Shown: one piece after another, positions 48,237 through 56,957 of the stretch | Position numbering within the stretch: position 1 is the first letter of the stretch | How the letters are laid out: each line of letters begins with the position of its first letter | Origin: Nocardiopsis sp. ATB16-24 | GTDB lineage: Bacteria > Actinomycetota > Actinomycetes > Streptosporangiales > Streptosporangiaceae | Direction: 5' to 3' | Length of the DNA: 64,000 nt | NCBI RefSeq assembly: GCF_030271535.1 | Contig: NZ_JASCXJ010000025.1 | Location: 1-64,000, forward strand | The notes under the pieces: model-generated | Databases searched by the model: none | Told to the model about the DNA's origin: nothing | The model's input: only the letters and a program-made list of their open reading frames with translations | Program-made: the position numbers and the translations under genes

Positions 48237-50188
48237 GACAGAGAACGGCAGGCGATGGAAGACGGTGGTCGGCGACCGCCGCGGGCGCGGCGGCGGTCAT
48301 GATGGCCACCGGATGCTCCTTCTTCTCGTTCGATCCCGACGTCGAGAGCGAAGGGCGGGCGGAGGGCACCGGCGAGGCGCCGATGCTCGCCGCGCTCGTG
48401 GAGTCGGGTGATCTTCCCCCCGTGGAGGAACGGCTGCCCGACGAACCCCTGGTGGTCGAGCCCCACGAGCGGGTCGGTGTGTACGGCGGGGAGTGGAACA
48501 GCGCCATCCTCGGCGTGGGCGACTGGCCCTGGCTGGGCAGGACCGTGGGCTATGAGAACCTGACCCGCTGGAGCACGGACTGGCAGGAGGTGATCCCCAA
48601 CCTCGCCGAGTCCTGGGAGTACAACGAGGACGCCACCGAGCTGACCTTCACCCTGCGCGCGGGACTGCGCTGGTCCGACGGGGAGCCGTTCACCTCCGAC
48701 GACGTCGAGTTCGCCTACAACGACATCTTCAACAACCACGACCTCACCCCGGTGGCGGCGGCCGGCCCCGGCACGGTCGAGAAGGTCGACGAACAGACCT
48801 TCACCATCGTCTTCGACGAGCCCAACGCCTTGTGGGCGGGCTACGACCTCCTCCAGTACCAGGTGGTGACCAAGCCCAAGCACTACCTGGAACGTTTCCA
48901 CATCGACCACAACCCCGACGCCGACGAGCTGGCCGAGGAGGAGGGGTTCACCGACTGGGTGGAGATGTTCGAGGCCAAGGCGGGCGTGATCGACAGCTCC
49001 CGGTACTGGCAGAACCCGGACATCCCCACCATGTACCCGTGGAAGGTCGTGGAGCCGCTGGCCGACTCCGGGCGGATGGTGCTGGAGCGCAACCCCTACT
49101 ACTGGAAGGTCGACACCGAGGGCAACCAGCTGCCCTACATCGACCGGGTCGTCTTCGACATCCTCCCCGACGAGGAGGTCATGCTGGTCCGCGCGCTCAA
49201 CGGCGAGATCGACATGCACTCGCGTCACTTCAACACGTTGGCCAACCGGCCCACCCTGGCCGAGGGCCGCGAGTCGGGGGACTTCGACTTCTTCGAACTC
49301 CAGCCCGCGGAGATGAACACGGCGATGATCTCCCTCAACCTCACCCACGAGGACGAGGAACTGCGCGAGACCTTCAACGACCGCGACTTCCGGGCGGCGC
49401 TCTCCCACGCCATCAACCGTCAGGACATCATCGACGTCGTCTACCGGGGCCAGGGCGAACCCTGGCAGGGCGCCCCCCGCAAGGACAGCCCCTTCTACAA
49501 CGAGGAACTGGCCACCCAGTACACCGAGTACGACATCGACCTGGCCAACGAGATCCTCGACGAGGCGGGCTACGACGAGCGTGACTCCGACGGCCTGCGC
49601 ACGAGCCCGCGCGGCGAGACGGTGCGCTTCACCCTGTCGGTGCCCACGGACTTTCGCCCCGACATCGTGGACTCGATGGAGATGGTCGTCGGCTTCTGGG
49701 AGGACCTGGACATCGACGTGGACCTCAACACCGAGGACCGCTCGCTGTGGCAGACCCGCCGGGAGAACAACGAGCACGACGCCAACGTGTGGTCGGGCGA
49801 CAACGGGATGATGGACGCGATGTACGACCCCCGCTGGTACGCGCCCACGCAGAGCGGCGAGTCCAACTTCGGCATCCCGTGGGCCCAGTGGTACGTCTCC
49901 GAGGGCGACGACCCCCGCTCCCAGGAACCGCCGGCCGAGGTCGTCGAGCACCTGGAGATGTACGACGCCATCAAACAGGAGCCCGACCCCGCCGCCAGGG
50001 AGGAGCTGATGCACGACTTCCTGGCCCTCACCCAGGAACAGTTCTACGCCATGGGCATCAGCCTCAGCCCTCCCGGCTACGGAATCGTCGCGAACGACTT
50101 CCACAACGTGCCCGAGACCATGTACTCCTCCGGTAACTACAACGACCCCGGCCCGACCAACCCCGAGCAGTACTTCATCGAGGAGTGA
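48233..50188 (+). CDS. family 5 extracellular solute-binding lipoprotein
   Basis: The 651-residue product has a signal with lipidated Cys28 (MMATGC) and an acidic linker, followed by the family-5 binding-protein fold. NLAESWEYNEDATELTFTLR, GLRWSDGEPFTSDDVEFAYN and RAALSHAINRQDIIDVVYRG mark it. In place of peptides this branch often binds oligosaccharides or glycosides in actinobacteria and thermophiles (family knowledge), which suits the GH3 and oxidoreductase neighbours. It is the ligand-capturing part of the importer. ATG 48233 overlaps the ATPase stop (ATGA). Confidence 0.92.
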   Translation: MRQRTAGDGRRWSATAAGAAAVMMATGCSFFSFDPDVESEGRAEGTGEAPMLAALVESGDLPPVEERLPDEPLVVEPHERVGVYGGEWNSAILGVGDWPWLGRTVGYENLTRWSTDWQEVIPNLAESWEYNEDATELTFTLRAGLRWSDGEPFTSDDVEFAYNDIFNNHDLTPVAAAGPGTVEKVDEQTFTIVFDEPNALWAGYDLLQYQVVTKPKHYLERFHIDHNPDADELAEEEGFTDWVEMFEAKAGVIDSSRYWQNPDIPTMYPWKVVEPLADSGRMVLERNPYYWKVDTEGNQLPYIDRVVFDILPDEEVMLVRALNGEIDMHSRHFNTLANRPTLAEGRESGDFDFFELQPAEMNTAMISLNLTHEDEELRETFNDRDFRAALSHAINRQDIIDVVYRGQGEPWQGAPRKDSPFYNEELATQYTEYDIDLANEILDEAGYDERDSDGLRTSPRGETVRFTLSVPTDFRPDIVDSMEMVVGFWEDLDIDVDLNTEDRSLWQTRRENNEHDANVWSGDNGMMDAMYDPRWYAPTQSGESNFGIPWAQWYVSEGDDPRSQEPPAEVVEHLEMYDAIKQEPDPAAREELMHDFLALTQEQFYAMGISLSPPGYGIVANDFHNVPETMYSSGNYNDPGPTNPEQYFIEE

Positions 50189-50200
50189 CACCGGCGGAAG

Positions 50201-50238
50201 GGGCGCGCCGGTCGGCGGAGAGGTCGGCCGGCGCGCCC
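50201..50238 (+). terminator. 11-bp stem-loop after the binding-protein gene
   Basis: GGGCGCGCCGG and CCGGCGCGCCC pair perfectly. There is no T run. It may reduce read-through into the next genes. Confidence 0.5.
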
Positions 50239-50335
50239 GGACCGCGGACACGGGCCTCCCCGCCCCCCGAGACGAGGACAGGACAGCGCGCTTTGGGGCC
50301 ACATCCCGATGTGCGACCACAGAAGGGTCAAGGAC

Positions 50336-51337
50336 ATGCCAGAGAACACCACCGCGGCCACGTCCGACGGCGGCGAACCCGCCGCGAACGGACTGGGCCT
50401 GGTCCACGAGCGGGGACGCTCGCTGCGGCTGACCCACGACGGCGGCGACCTCTTCCGTTACGTGTACCGCCCCTGGGACGCACAGCTGGAGGCGCCACGT
50501 CCCTACCTCCATCCGATCCGCACCCTGGGCGGGGACGTCGTCAGTCTCTACAGGCCACACGACCACGTGTGGCACAAGGGGATCGCGTGGTCCCTGCCCA
50601 ACGTGGGACCGGCCAACTTCTGGGGCGGCCCCACCTACCTCCGGGACGCGGGGTACCGGCAACTCGCCAACGACGGCTCCATCGAACACCGTTCCTTCGA
50701 CCGGATCGAGACCTCACCGGAACGGGTCTTGATCGACGAACGGCTGGAGTGGGTGACCGAACAGGGCGAGACCTGGTTCTCCGAGCGGCGGGGGCTGCGG
50801 GTGACCGCGGCCCCCGACCGGGGGGCGTGGACCCTGGTGTTCACCACCTCCTTCACCAACCTGACGGACGAGGCCATGCCCTTCGGCAGTCCCACGACCG
50901 AGGGTCGGCCCAACGCCGGGTACGGCGGGCTGTTTTGGCGCGGTCCCCGCTCCTTCAGTGGAGGACGCGTCCACGCCGAGGGAAGGGAGGGAGGGGACGA
51001 CCTCATGGGGACCCGTTCCCCCTGGATGGGCTTCGTGGGGCGTCACGACGGCAAGGACGGGGCCTCCACGCTCGTGTTCGTGGACGCCCCGGACAACCCC
51101 GGCCATCCCGTGAAGTGGTTCGTGCGCAGCGGCATCTTCGCCTGTGTGTGCCCGGCGCCGTTCTTCGACGAGGTGGTGACCGTCGGGGCGGGGGACACCC
51201 TGGCCTACCGGTACGCGGTCGTCGTGGCCGACGGTGATCGGGGCGCGGAGGGCTCCAAGGCCCTGGCCGACATGGGCCTGGCGGAGCTGGAGGCGACCAC
51301 GGGTCCCCTCGACGCAACGTCCGGGGAGGAGCGGTGA
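50336..51337 (+). CDS. PmoA family protein (DUF6807)
   Basis: The 333-residue product matches PmoA/DUF6807 proteins: RYVYRPWDAQLEAPRPYLHP, PHDHVWHKGIAWSLPNVGPA (the conserved DHxxHxG block), NFWGG, and the C-terminal WFVRSGIFACVCPAPFFDEV. The fold is a beta-sandwich like galactose mutarotases, and conserved histidines suggest metal or sugar binding, but the reaction is unknown. It is repeatedly found with Gfo/Idh oxidoreductases and sugar transporters (family knowledge). ATG 50336 is chosen; an ATG nine codons earlier is in frame. Confidence 0.82.
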   Translation: MPENTTAATSDGGEPAANGLGLVHERGRSLRLTHDGGDLFRYVYRPWDAQLEAPRPYLHPIRTLGGDVVSLYRPHDHVWHKGIAWSLPNVGPANFWGGPTYLRDAGYRQLANDGSIEHRSFDRIETSPERVLIDERLEWVTEQGETWFSERRGLRVTAAPDRGAWTLVFTTSFTNLTDEAMPFGSPTTEGRPNAGYGGLFWRGPRSFSGGRVHAEGREGGDDLMGTRSPWMGFVGRHDGKDGASTLVFVDAPDNPGHPVKWFVRSGIFACVCPAPFFDEVVTVGAGDTLAYRYAVVVADGDRGAEGSKALADMGLAELEATTGPLDATSGEER

Positions 51338-52077
51338 ACGCCCCGCGCGTCCCCGGCTTCCCGGGCGGCACGGCCGTCTCCCACCTACGTGTCTACGACT
51401 GGCCCGCGGCGGACGGGCTCGCGGGCGGCTCCCCCCACCTGCACACCGCCTCGGCCGAGGGGTACGTGGTCCTGCGTGGCGAAGGCCATCTGGAGACGCT
51501 CGGCGGCGCCGGGTATCGACGGACCCCGTTGCGTCCGGGCAGTCTGCTGTGGTTCACCCCCGGCACCGTGCACCGGCTGGTCAACGACAGCGGCGACCTG
51601 GAGATCCTGGTCGTCATGCAGAACGCCGGACTCCCCGAGGCCGGGGACGCCGTCCTCACCTATCCGGGCCCGGTGCTCGCCGATGGCGACGCCTATCGCC
51701 GGGCCACGGTCCTGCCTCCCGCGGTCACCTCCGCCGAGCGGGCGGCGCGGGAGCGCCGCGACCTCGCCGTGGAGGGCTACCTGGAGCTGCGCGCCAGGGT
51801 GGAACGTGAGGGGCCGGGAGCGTTGGAGGGTCTGTACCGGGCCGCGACCGCGCTGGTCCGGGAGAAGGCCGCCGGGTGGCACCACCACGTCGAACGCGGG
51901 GCGATGCATCAGGCGCAGGCCACCCTGGGGCATCTGGAAGCGCTGGCGGGGGGCGACGGCGAACATCTCGCGCGGGCGGCCGTCTACACCGCCGACACCC
52001 CTGCCGGGCCGCTCCGCAACGGTATGTGCGGGCATCTGCGGGTGTGGGATCTGGACGGTTCCCGGGAAGTGGGCTGA
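51334..52077 (+). CDS. cupin-domain protein
   Basis: The 247-residue product has an N-terminal cupin with HLHTASAEGYVVLRGEGHLE (first cupin motif) and LLWFTPGTVHRLVNDSGDLE (second). The C-terminal 120 residues are helical and contain GWHHHVERGAMHQAQA with several histidines. It could be a sugar isomerase, dioxygenase or regulator; substrate and metal are unknown. The GTG overlaps the PmoA stop (GTGA), so they are co-translated. Confidence 0.82.
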   Translation: MNAPRVPGFPGGTAVSHLRVYDWPAADGLAGGSPHLHTASAEGYVVLRGEGHLETLGGAGYRRTPLRPGSLLWFTPGTVHRLVNDSGDLEILVVMQNAGLPEAGDAVLTYPGPVLADGDAYRRATVLPPAVTSAERAARERRDLAVEGYLELRARVEREGPGALEGLYRAATALVREKAAGWHHHVERGAMHQAQATLGHLEALAGGDGEHLARAAVYTADTPAGPLRNGMCGHLRVWDLDGSREVG

Positions 52078-52099
52078 CCGGAACGGGTCGGCGGGAGGT

Positions 52100-52135
52100 C
52101 CGGAACCGGAAGGCTCGACCGGGGCCCGGTTCCGG
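52100..52135 (+). terminator. 10-bp stem-loop closing the catabolic cluster
   Basis: CCGGAACCGG pairs with CCGGTTCCGG, loop 16 bases, 23 bp after the cupin stop. It marks the likely end of the operon. Confidence 0.5.
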
Positions 52136-52271
52136 CCTTCCATGACGGTTCCGGAGTAGCCCGTGGTGACGATCGGGCGTCGCTTCGTGCTTCGCTCCGG
52201 TCGTCACTGCCTCACGCGCCCCACTGGGTACCCTGGTTCACGGAGACAGGCCGACGCCTCTCGACAAAAGA

Positions 52272-52315
52272 ACTACGGGCCGCAGCGAGGAAGCACAGCT
52301 TCCGAGCCACGGCCC
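52272..52315 (-). terminator. terminator of tRNA-Leu
   Basis: On the minus strand CGGGCCGTGGCTCGGAAG pairs with CTTCCTCGCTGCGGCCCG (a few mismatches) and is followed by a T-rich stretch (TTCTTTT). It begins nine bases after the tRNA 3' end. Confidence 0.75.
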
Positions 52316-52323
52316 GCACCATG

Positions 52324-52406
52324 TGGGCGAGGAGGGATTTGAACCCTCACATCCTTTCGGACACACGGACCTGAACCGTGCGCGTCTACCGTTCCGCCAC
52401 CCGCCC
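52324..52406 (-). tRNA. tRNA-Leu (anticodon CAG)
   Basis: The 83-nt gene on the minus strand has acceptor GGGCGGG/CTCGCCC, D-arm GTGGCGGAAC, anticodon loop TTCAGGT (CAG) and the long variable arm required for leucine. CCA is not encoded. Confidence 0.95.
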
Positions 52407-52635
52407 GAGTGACATGTATGCAATTGTGTTGCCAGGTGATCCGGGCTCTTCACCCCGTTCTCCCTGGCGACATGGATAAGGCTAGCACGGTCTGGAGGTG
52501 GGCCGCACACGCGTTCCGGCCCTCCCGGAGACCCACTCCGCGAGGCCCTTCCCGGGGTGCGGCTGAAACCAGGGGCCCTCCGGCCCGGTTACGATCGTCT
52601 ACACATACGAAGTGGAGTACAAAGGGAGGTACCTC

Positions 52636-53403
52636 GTGGGAGTGCTCCAACGCTTCGAGCGCAGGCTTGAGGGCATGATCGAAGGCACCTTCGCGATGGC
52701 TTTCAAGTCCGAGCTCCAACCGGTCGAGGTGGCCAGCGCCGTCCAGCGCGAGATGGACGAGCGGGCGGCGATCGTCGCCCAGGGCCGTACCCTGGTTCCC
52801 AACGACTTCATCGTCGAACTCGCCACCAGCGACAAGGAGCGGCTGGAGGTCTACGCCGACAGCCTGGGGCAGGAGCTTTCCAAGCTGGCACGTGACTACG
52901 CCACGGAGCAGGGCTACTCCTTCGTGGGCCCGGTACGCGTTCACTTCCGGTCCGACGAGAGCCTCAAGACGGGAAGGTTCCGGATCCGCTCCGGTGTCGT
53001 GCGAGGCACCATGGTCAGCAAGGACGGTGAGGTCCGCAAGCCCGTCGGCGACCCTGTTCCCACCGGGGGGCAGAGTCAGTCCGGTCGGCCTCGCCTGCTC
53101 ATCTCCCCGGGTGGGGCCACCGCGGAGGGCAGCATCGCCAGTCACGGCATGCAGCAGTCCTTCGAACTGACGACGCCGGTGACCCTCCTGGGTCGCGGCA
53201 CCGACTGCGACCTCCGCCTGGTCGACAACGGCGTCTCCCGCCACCACGTGGAGATCCGACTGGACGGCGACGAGGCGATCCTCGTGGACAAGGGGTCGAC
53301 CAACGGGACCTTCGTCAACGGACAACAGGTCAAACAGGCACGCCTGGTGGACGGCAGCAGGATCAGCCTCGGCCGGACCACGATGACGTTCCGCCGCGAT
53401 TAG
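52636..53403 (+). CDS. fhaA: DUF3662/FHA domain protein FhaA
   Basis: The 255-residue product has the N-terminal DUF3662 domain (LQRFERRLEGMIEGTFAMAF) and a C-terminal FHA domain (LLGRGTDCDLRLVDNGVSRH, DKGSTNGTFVNG) that binds phosphothreonine. In Mycobacterium FhaA binds phosphorylated MviN and slows cell-wall synthesis. GTG 52636 follows GGGAGG. It is the first gene of the fhaA-pknB block, beside tRNA-Leu. Confidence 0.93.
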   Translation: MGVLQRFERRLEGMIEGTFAMAFKSELQPVEVASAVQREMDERAAIVAQGRTLVPNDFIVELATSDKERLEVYADSLGQELSKLARDYATEQGYSFVGPVRVHFRSDESLKTGRFRIRSGVVRGTMVSKDGEVRKPVGDPVPTGGQSQSGRPRLLISPGGATAEGSIASHGMQQSFELTTPVTLLGRGTDCDLRLVDNGVSRHHVEIRLDGDEAILVDKGSTNGTFVNGQQVKQARLVDGSRISLGRTTMTFRRD

Positions 53404-53426
53404 AAGGCCCGGCGGAAGCGACCGAT

Positions 53427-53471
53427 CAGACCCGACGGGAACCGCAACCAACAGCGTTCCGTCGGCGTCTG
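53427..53471 (+). terminator. imperfect stem-loop between fhaA and fhaB
   Basis: CAGAC, CGACGG and AAC blocks pair with GTT, CCGTCG and GTCTG across three bulges. It could partly terminate fhaA transcripts. A long gap (288 bp) follows, suggesting a new promoter before fhaB. Confidence 0.4.
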
Positions 53472-53691
53472 ACAGGTCGCAGATCCAGGCGGGTCGAATA
53501 CGGACCTGCTGTCGGATATCCGGCCGGGAGGGTAGTCTCCGCGAAGACCTGACCGATCGGGCACAATGGCCGCGGCTCAGCACCGCGACCAGCGACCTGG
53601 GAACTCACCGCGACGAAGGTGGGGAAGACACGGTGGCGGCGCACGACCAGCCACCCCGGCCGAAGCACGACAGGGGCTGAAGAGCAGTTCG

Positions 53692-54195
53692 ATGTCCAAC
53701 TTGACCCTCATATTGATCAAGATCGCATATCTTGCGGTGCTTTGGCTTTTCGTGCTCACGGCGATCGGTGTGATCCGCACAGACCTCTTCGGCCCGCCCA
53801 AGAAGAAACCGAGGCGCAAACCCCGCCCCGCCCCGCGACCCTCCTCCCGCCGGGACGCGTCCCTTCCGTCGCACTCCCCACGGCCGTCCCGTGGCCGCCG
53901 CAACGAGCCGACCGCCCTGGTCGTGACCCAGGGCTCGCTCAAGGGGACCAGTATCGCCCTGAGCACCCAGCCCATCCTGATCGGACGCGCTCCGGACTCG
54001 ACCCTCGTCATCAACGACGACTACGCGTCCGGCCGCCACGCACGCGTCTACTCCGAAAACGGCCGCTGGTTCGTGGAAGACCTCAACTCGACGAACGGCA
54101 CCTACCTCGGCCAGCAGAAGCTGAACCGCCCCCAGCCCATCACGGTGGGTCAGCCCATCCGTATCGGCAAAACCGTCCTGGAACTGCGCAAATGA
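53692..54195 (+). CDS. fhaB: membrane-anchored FHA domain protein FhaB/FipA
   Basis: The 167-residue product has one N-terminal membrane helix (TLILIKIAYLAVLWLFVLTA), a basic linker with KKKPRRKPRPAPRP, and an FHA domain (ILIGRAPDSTLVINDDYASG, RHARVY, DLNSTNGTYLG). In Mycobacterium the homologue FipA links FtsZ and FtsQ under oxidative stress. ATG 53692 is the first good start. It overlaps pstP by 4 bp. Confidence 0.92.
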   Translation: MSNLTLILIKIAYLAVLWLFVLTAIGVIRTDLFGPPKKKPRRKPRPAPRPSSRRDASLPSHSPRPSRGRRNEPTALVVTQGSLKGTSIALSTQPILIGRAPDSTLVINDDYASGRHARVYSENGRWFVEDLNSTNGTYLGQQKLNRPQPITVGQPIRIGKTVLELRK

Positions 54196-55541
54196 CCATC
54201 GCTCTCCGATACGCGGCGTACTCCGACGTAGGATGCCTCCGCGAAGGCAACGAAGACTCCGGCTACGCCGGCCAACACCTCCTCGCGGTCGCCGACGGCA
54301 TGGGCGGTTACGCGGGCGGTGAGGTGGCCAGCTCCATCGCGATCTCCACGATCCGGCGTCTCGACTCCGAGGCGCCGGGACCGGACGAGATGGCGGAGGC
54401 CCTCCAGCGCGCGGTCGAGCAGGCCAACGCCTCCCTCTCGCGCAGGATCATGGAGGAGCCCCAACTGGAGAACATGGGCACCACCCTGACGGCCATGCTC
54501 TGGTCCGGTCCCCGGGTGGCGCTCATCCACATCGGTGACTCCCGCGCCTATCTCCTGCGCGGTTCCCGCTTCGAGCAGATCACCCACGACCACACCCTGG
54601 TGCAGACCCTGGTGGACGAGGGCAAGATCACCGAGGAGGAGGTCGCCACCCACCCGCAGCGTTCCCTCATCCTGCGTGCCCTGGACGGCAAGAGCCCGGT
54701 GGACCCCGACATCTCCATCAGCGAGGCCAAGGCCGGCGACCGCTACCTGCTCTGCTCCGACGGGCTCTCCGGAGTGGTCAGCAAGAAGACCATCCACGAG
54801 ACCCTCGTCGCCGAGCCCGACCCGGGCACCGCGGCCAAGAAGCTCATAGACCTGGCCATCCGCGGCGGAGGACCGGACAACATCACCGCGGTCATCGCCG
54901 ACGTCATCGAGACCGAGACCGACCGCGAGGGCCCCACCCGCTCCGCACAGCTGGTCGGCGCCGCCGACCAGCGCCGCGAGATCCTCGACCAGGGCGGCGA
55001 CACCCCGGCCCGGCGGGCACAGGAACTGCGTGGGGCCGGCGACACCGCCGAGATGGACCCCGTGCGGGACGAGGACCTGGAGAAGGACTCCCACGGCACG
55101 TCGGACGAGGCCTACCAGGAGTCCTACGGCGACGACTACGACGACTACGAGGCCCCTCCGACGGCCCGACGGGACCGCCCCGAACCGGAGACGGAGTACC
55201 GCACCAGGCGTTGGTGGCCGATGGTGCTGGTGTTCGTCGTCCTGGTCGCGGTCATCGCGGGCGCCACCTACTACTTCGGCCGCCAGTACGTGGACGACCA
55301 GTACTACGTGGGCCCCTCCCCCTCCGGGGAGACGGTCAGCATCTACCAGGGCATCAACACCGACATCGCCGGGTTCAGCCTGTCGGAGGAGTTCGAGGAC
55401 ACCCGGATCCCGTTGGACTCCCTCCCCGAGTCCGACCGCGACGCCGTGGAGAACACCCTCCCCGCGGAGAACCTGGACGACGCGCGCGAGCGCGTCGACA
55501 TGCTCCGTGAGAGCTCGGCGACCGAGGAAGGGGCGGGGTGA
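54192..55541 (+). CDS. pstP: PP2C-type Ser/Thr phosphatase
   Basis: The 449-residue product has a PP2C catalytic domain (SDVGCLREGNEDSGYA, VADGMGGYAGGEVAS, HIGDSRAYLLRGSRF, LLCSDGLSGVV, GGPDNITAVI) with the metal-binding aspartates. An acidic linker, one membrane helix at about 341-363 and a short external domain of about 85 residues follow. PstP reverses PknA/PknB phosphorylation. It overlaps fhaB (ATGA) and stops six bases before rodA. Confidence 0.95.
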   Translation: MTIALRYAAYSDVGCLREGNEDSGYAGQHLLAVADGMGGYAGGEVASSIAISTIRRLDSEAPGPDEMAEALQRAVEQANASLSRRIMEEPQLENMGTTLTAMLWSGPRVALIHIGDSRAYLLRGSRFEQITHDHTLVQTLVDEGKITEEEVATHPQRSLILRALDGKSPVDPDISISEAKAGDRYLLCSDGLSGVVSKKTIHETLVAEPDPGTAAKKLIDLAIRGGGPDNITAVIADVIETETDREGPTRSAQLVGAADQRREILDQGGDTPARRAQELRGAGDTAEMDPVRDEDLEKDSHGTSDEAYQESYGDDYDDYEAPPTARRDRPEPETEYRTRRWWPMVLVFVVLVAVIAGATYYFGRQYVDDQYYVGPSPSGETVSIYQGINTDIAGFSLSEEFEDTRIPLDSLPESDRDAVENTLPAENLDDARERVDMLRESSATEEGAG

Positions 55542-55547
55542 GCCGGT

Positions 55548-56957
55548 GTGAGTAGTACTTCCGCGTCCGAGGCGCCGACCGCGCTGCCGCCGGTCAAGAG
55601 GCGCAACGCCGAACTGGTCCTCATCATATTCGCCATCGGCATCACCATGGCGGGTATCGCGCTCGCGGGCATCAACCTCAACGGGCGTGTCCCCTCCGCG
55701 ATGTGGACGGTGGGCCTGACCTTCGGCGCCCTGTCCGCCGCCGCGCACGTGGCGATGCGGTTCGTGGCACCCTACGCCGACCCGCTGATCCTTCCCTGCA
55801 CGCTGTTCCTCAACGGCATCGGTGTGGCGATGATCTGGCGGATCAGCGCGGCCGAGGTCGAGGACATCGAGCGCGCCGGCGCCGGGATGCAGCTGGTCTG
55901 GACGGCCGTCGGCCTGATCTTCTGCTTCCTCATCATCATCTTCCTCAAGGACCCCCGGGTCCTCCAGCGCTACACCTACATCAGCGGCCTGGTCGCGATC
56001 GTGCTGCTGATGCTCCCGGCCATCCCCGGCCTGGGCAGGGAGGTCTACGGCGCCCGACTGTGGATCGGCATCGGCCCCTTCACCCTCCAGCCCTCGGAGT
56101 TCGCCAAGATCGCGCTGGTCATCTTCCTGGCCTCCTATCTGATGAGCAAACGCCAGGTCCTACAGATCGTCGGCAAGCCGATCAAGATCGGCCGCTTCAC
56201 GCTCATCGAACTGCCCCGGGCCCGCGACATGGCCCCGATCCTCGTCGGTTGGCTCCTGGCCATCGGCATGCTCGTACTGCTGACCGACCTGGGCACCTCG
56301 CTACTGCTCTTCGGCACCTTCCTGGCCATGCTGTACGTGGCCACCCAGCGCTCCTCGTGGGTCACCATCGGTCTGGTCCTGTTCATGGTGGGCGCGTACG
56401 TGGCCTACCTCATCTTCTGGCACGTCCAGGCCCGCGTGAACATCTGGATCAACACCTTCGACCAGGACGTCTACTACCAGGTCGGCGGTAGTGAACAGCT
56501 GGTGAAGGGCCTGATCGGCATGGCCTACGGCGGGCTCTTCGGCACCGGCCTGGGGGCCGGGGAGTTGCACAGCACCTTCGCCTCCGACAGCGACTTCATC
56601 CTCGCCACGATCGGCGAGGAACTGGGGCTGACCGGACTGCTCACCATCCTCATGGTCCTCGGACTCCTCGTGGAACGGGGCATGCGCATGGCGTTGGCCT
56701 CCACCGGCGTGTTCAACAAGTTGCTGGCCAGCGGCGTCGCCTTCGTCCTCGCCTACCAGGTCTTCATCGTCCTGGGCGGGCTGACCCGGGTCATCCCGCT
56801 GACCGGTTCCACCACGCCCTTCATGTCGGCCGGCGGCTCCGCCCTGATGGCGAACTGGATCATGGTGGGCATCCTGCTCCGCATCAGCGACAACGCACGC
56901 CGTCCCGCACCACAGGCCATCCAGGACGAGGGCGCCACCCAGGTGATCCGACGATGA
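55548..56957 (+). CDS. rodA: FtsW/RodA/SpoVE-family peptidoglycan polymerase
   Basis: The 469-residue SEDS protein has about ten to twelve membrane helices and the typical C-terminal phrases (LGLTGLLTILMVLGLL, STTPFMSAGGSALMANWIMV). SEDS proteins polymerise peptidoglycan glycan strands from lipid II together with a class B penicillin-binding protein, here the adjacent pbpA. GTG 55548 starts it, six bases after pstP. Confidence 0.93.
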   Translation: MSSTSASEAPTALPPVKRRNAELVLIIFAIGITMAGIALAGINLNGRVPSAMWTVGLTFGALSAAAHVAMRFVAPYADPLILPCTLFLNGIGVAMIWRISAAEVEDIERAGAGMQLVWTAVGLIFCFLIIIFLKDPRVLQRYTYISGLVAIVLLMLPAIPGLGREVYGARLWIGIGPFTLQPSEFAKIALVIFLASYLMSKRQVLQIVGKPIKIGRFTLIELPRARDMAPILVGWLLAIGMLVLLTDLGTSLLLFGTFLAMLYVATQRSSWVTIGLVLFMVGAYVAYLIFWHVQARVNIWINTFDQDVYYQVGGSEQLVKGLIGMAYGGLFGTGLGAGELHSTFASDSDFILATIGEELGLTGLLTILMVLGLLVERGMRMALASTGVFNKLLASGVAFVLAYQVFIVLGGLTRVIPLTGSTTPFMSAGGSALMANWIMVGILLRISDNARRPAPQAIQDEGATQVIRR

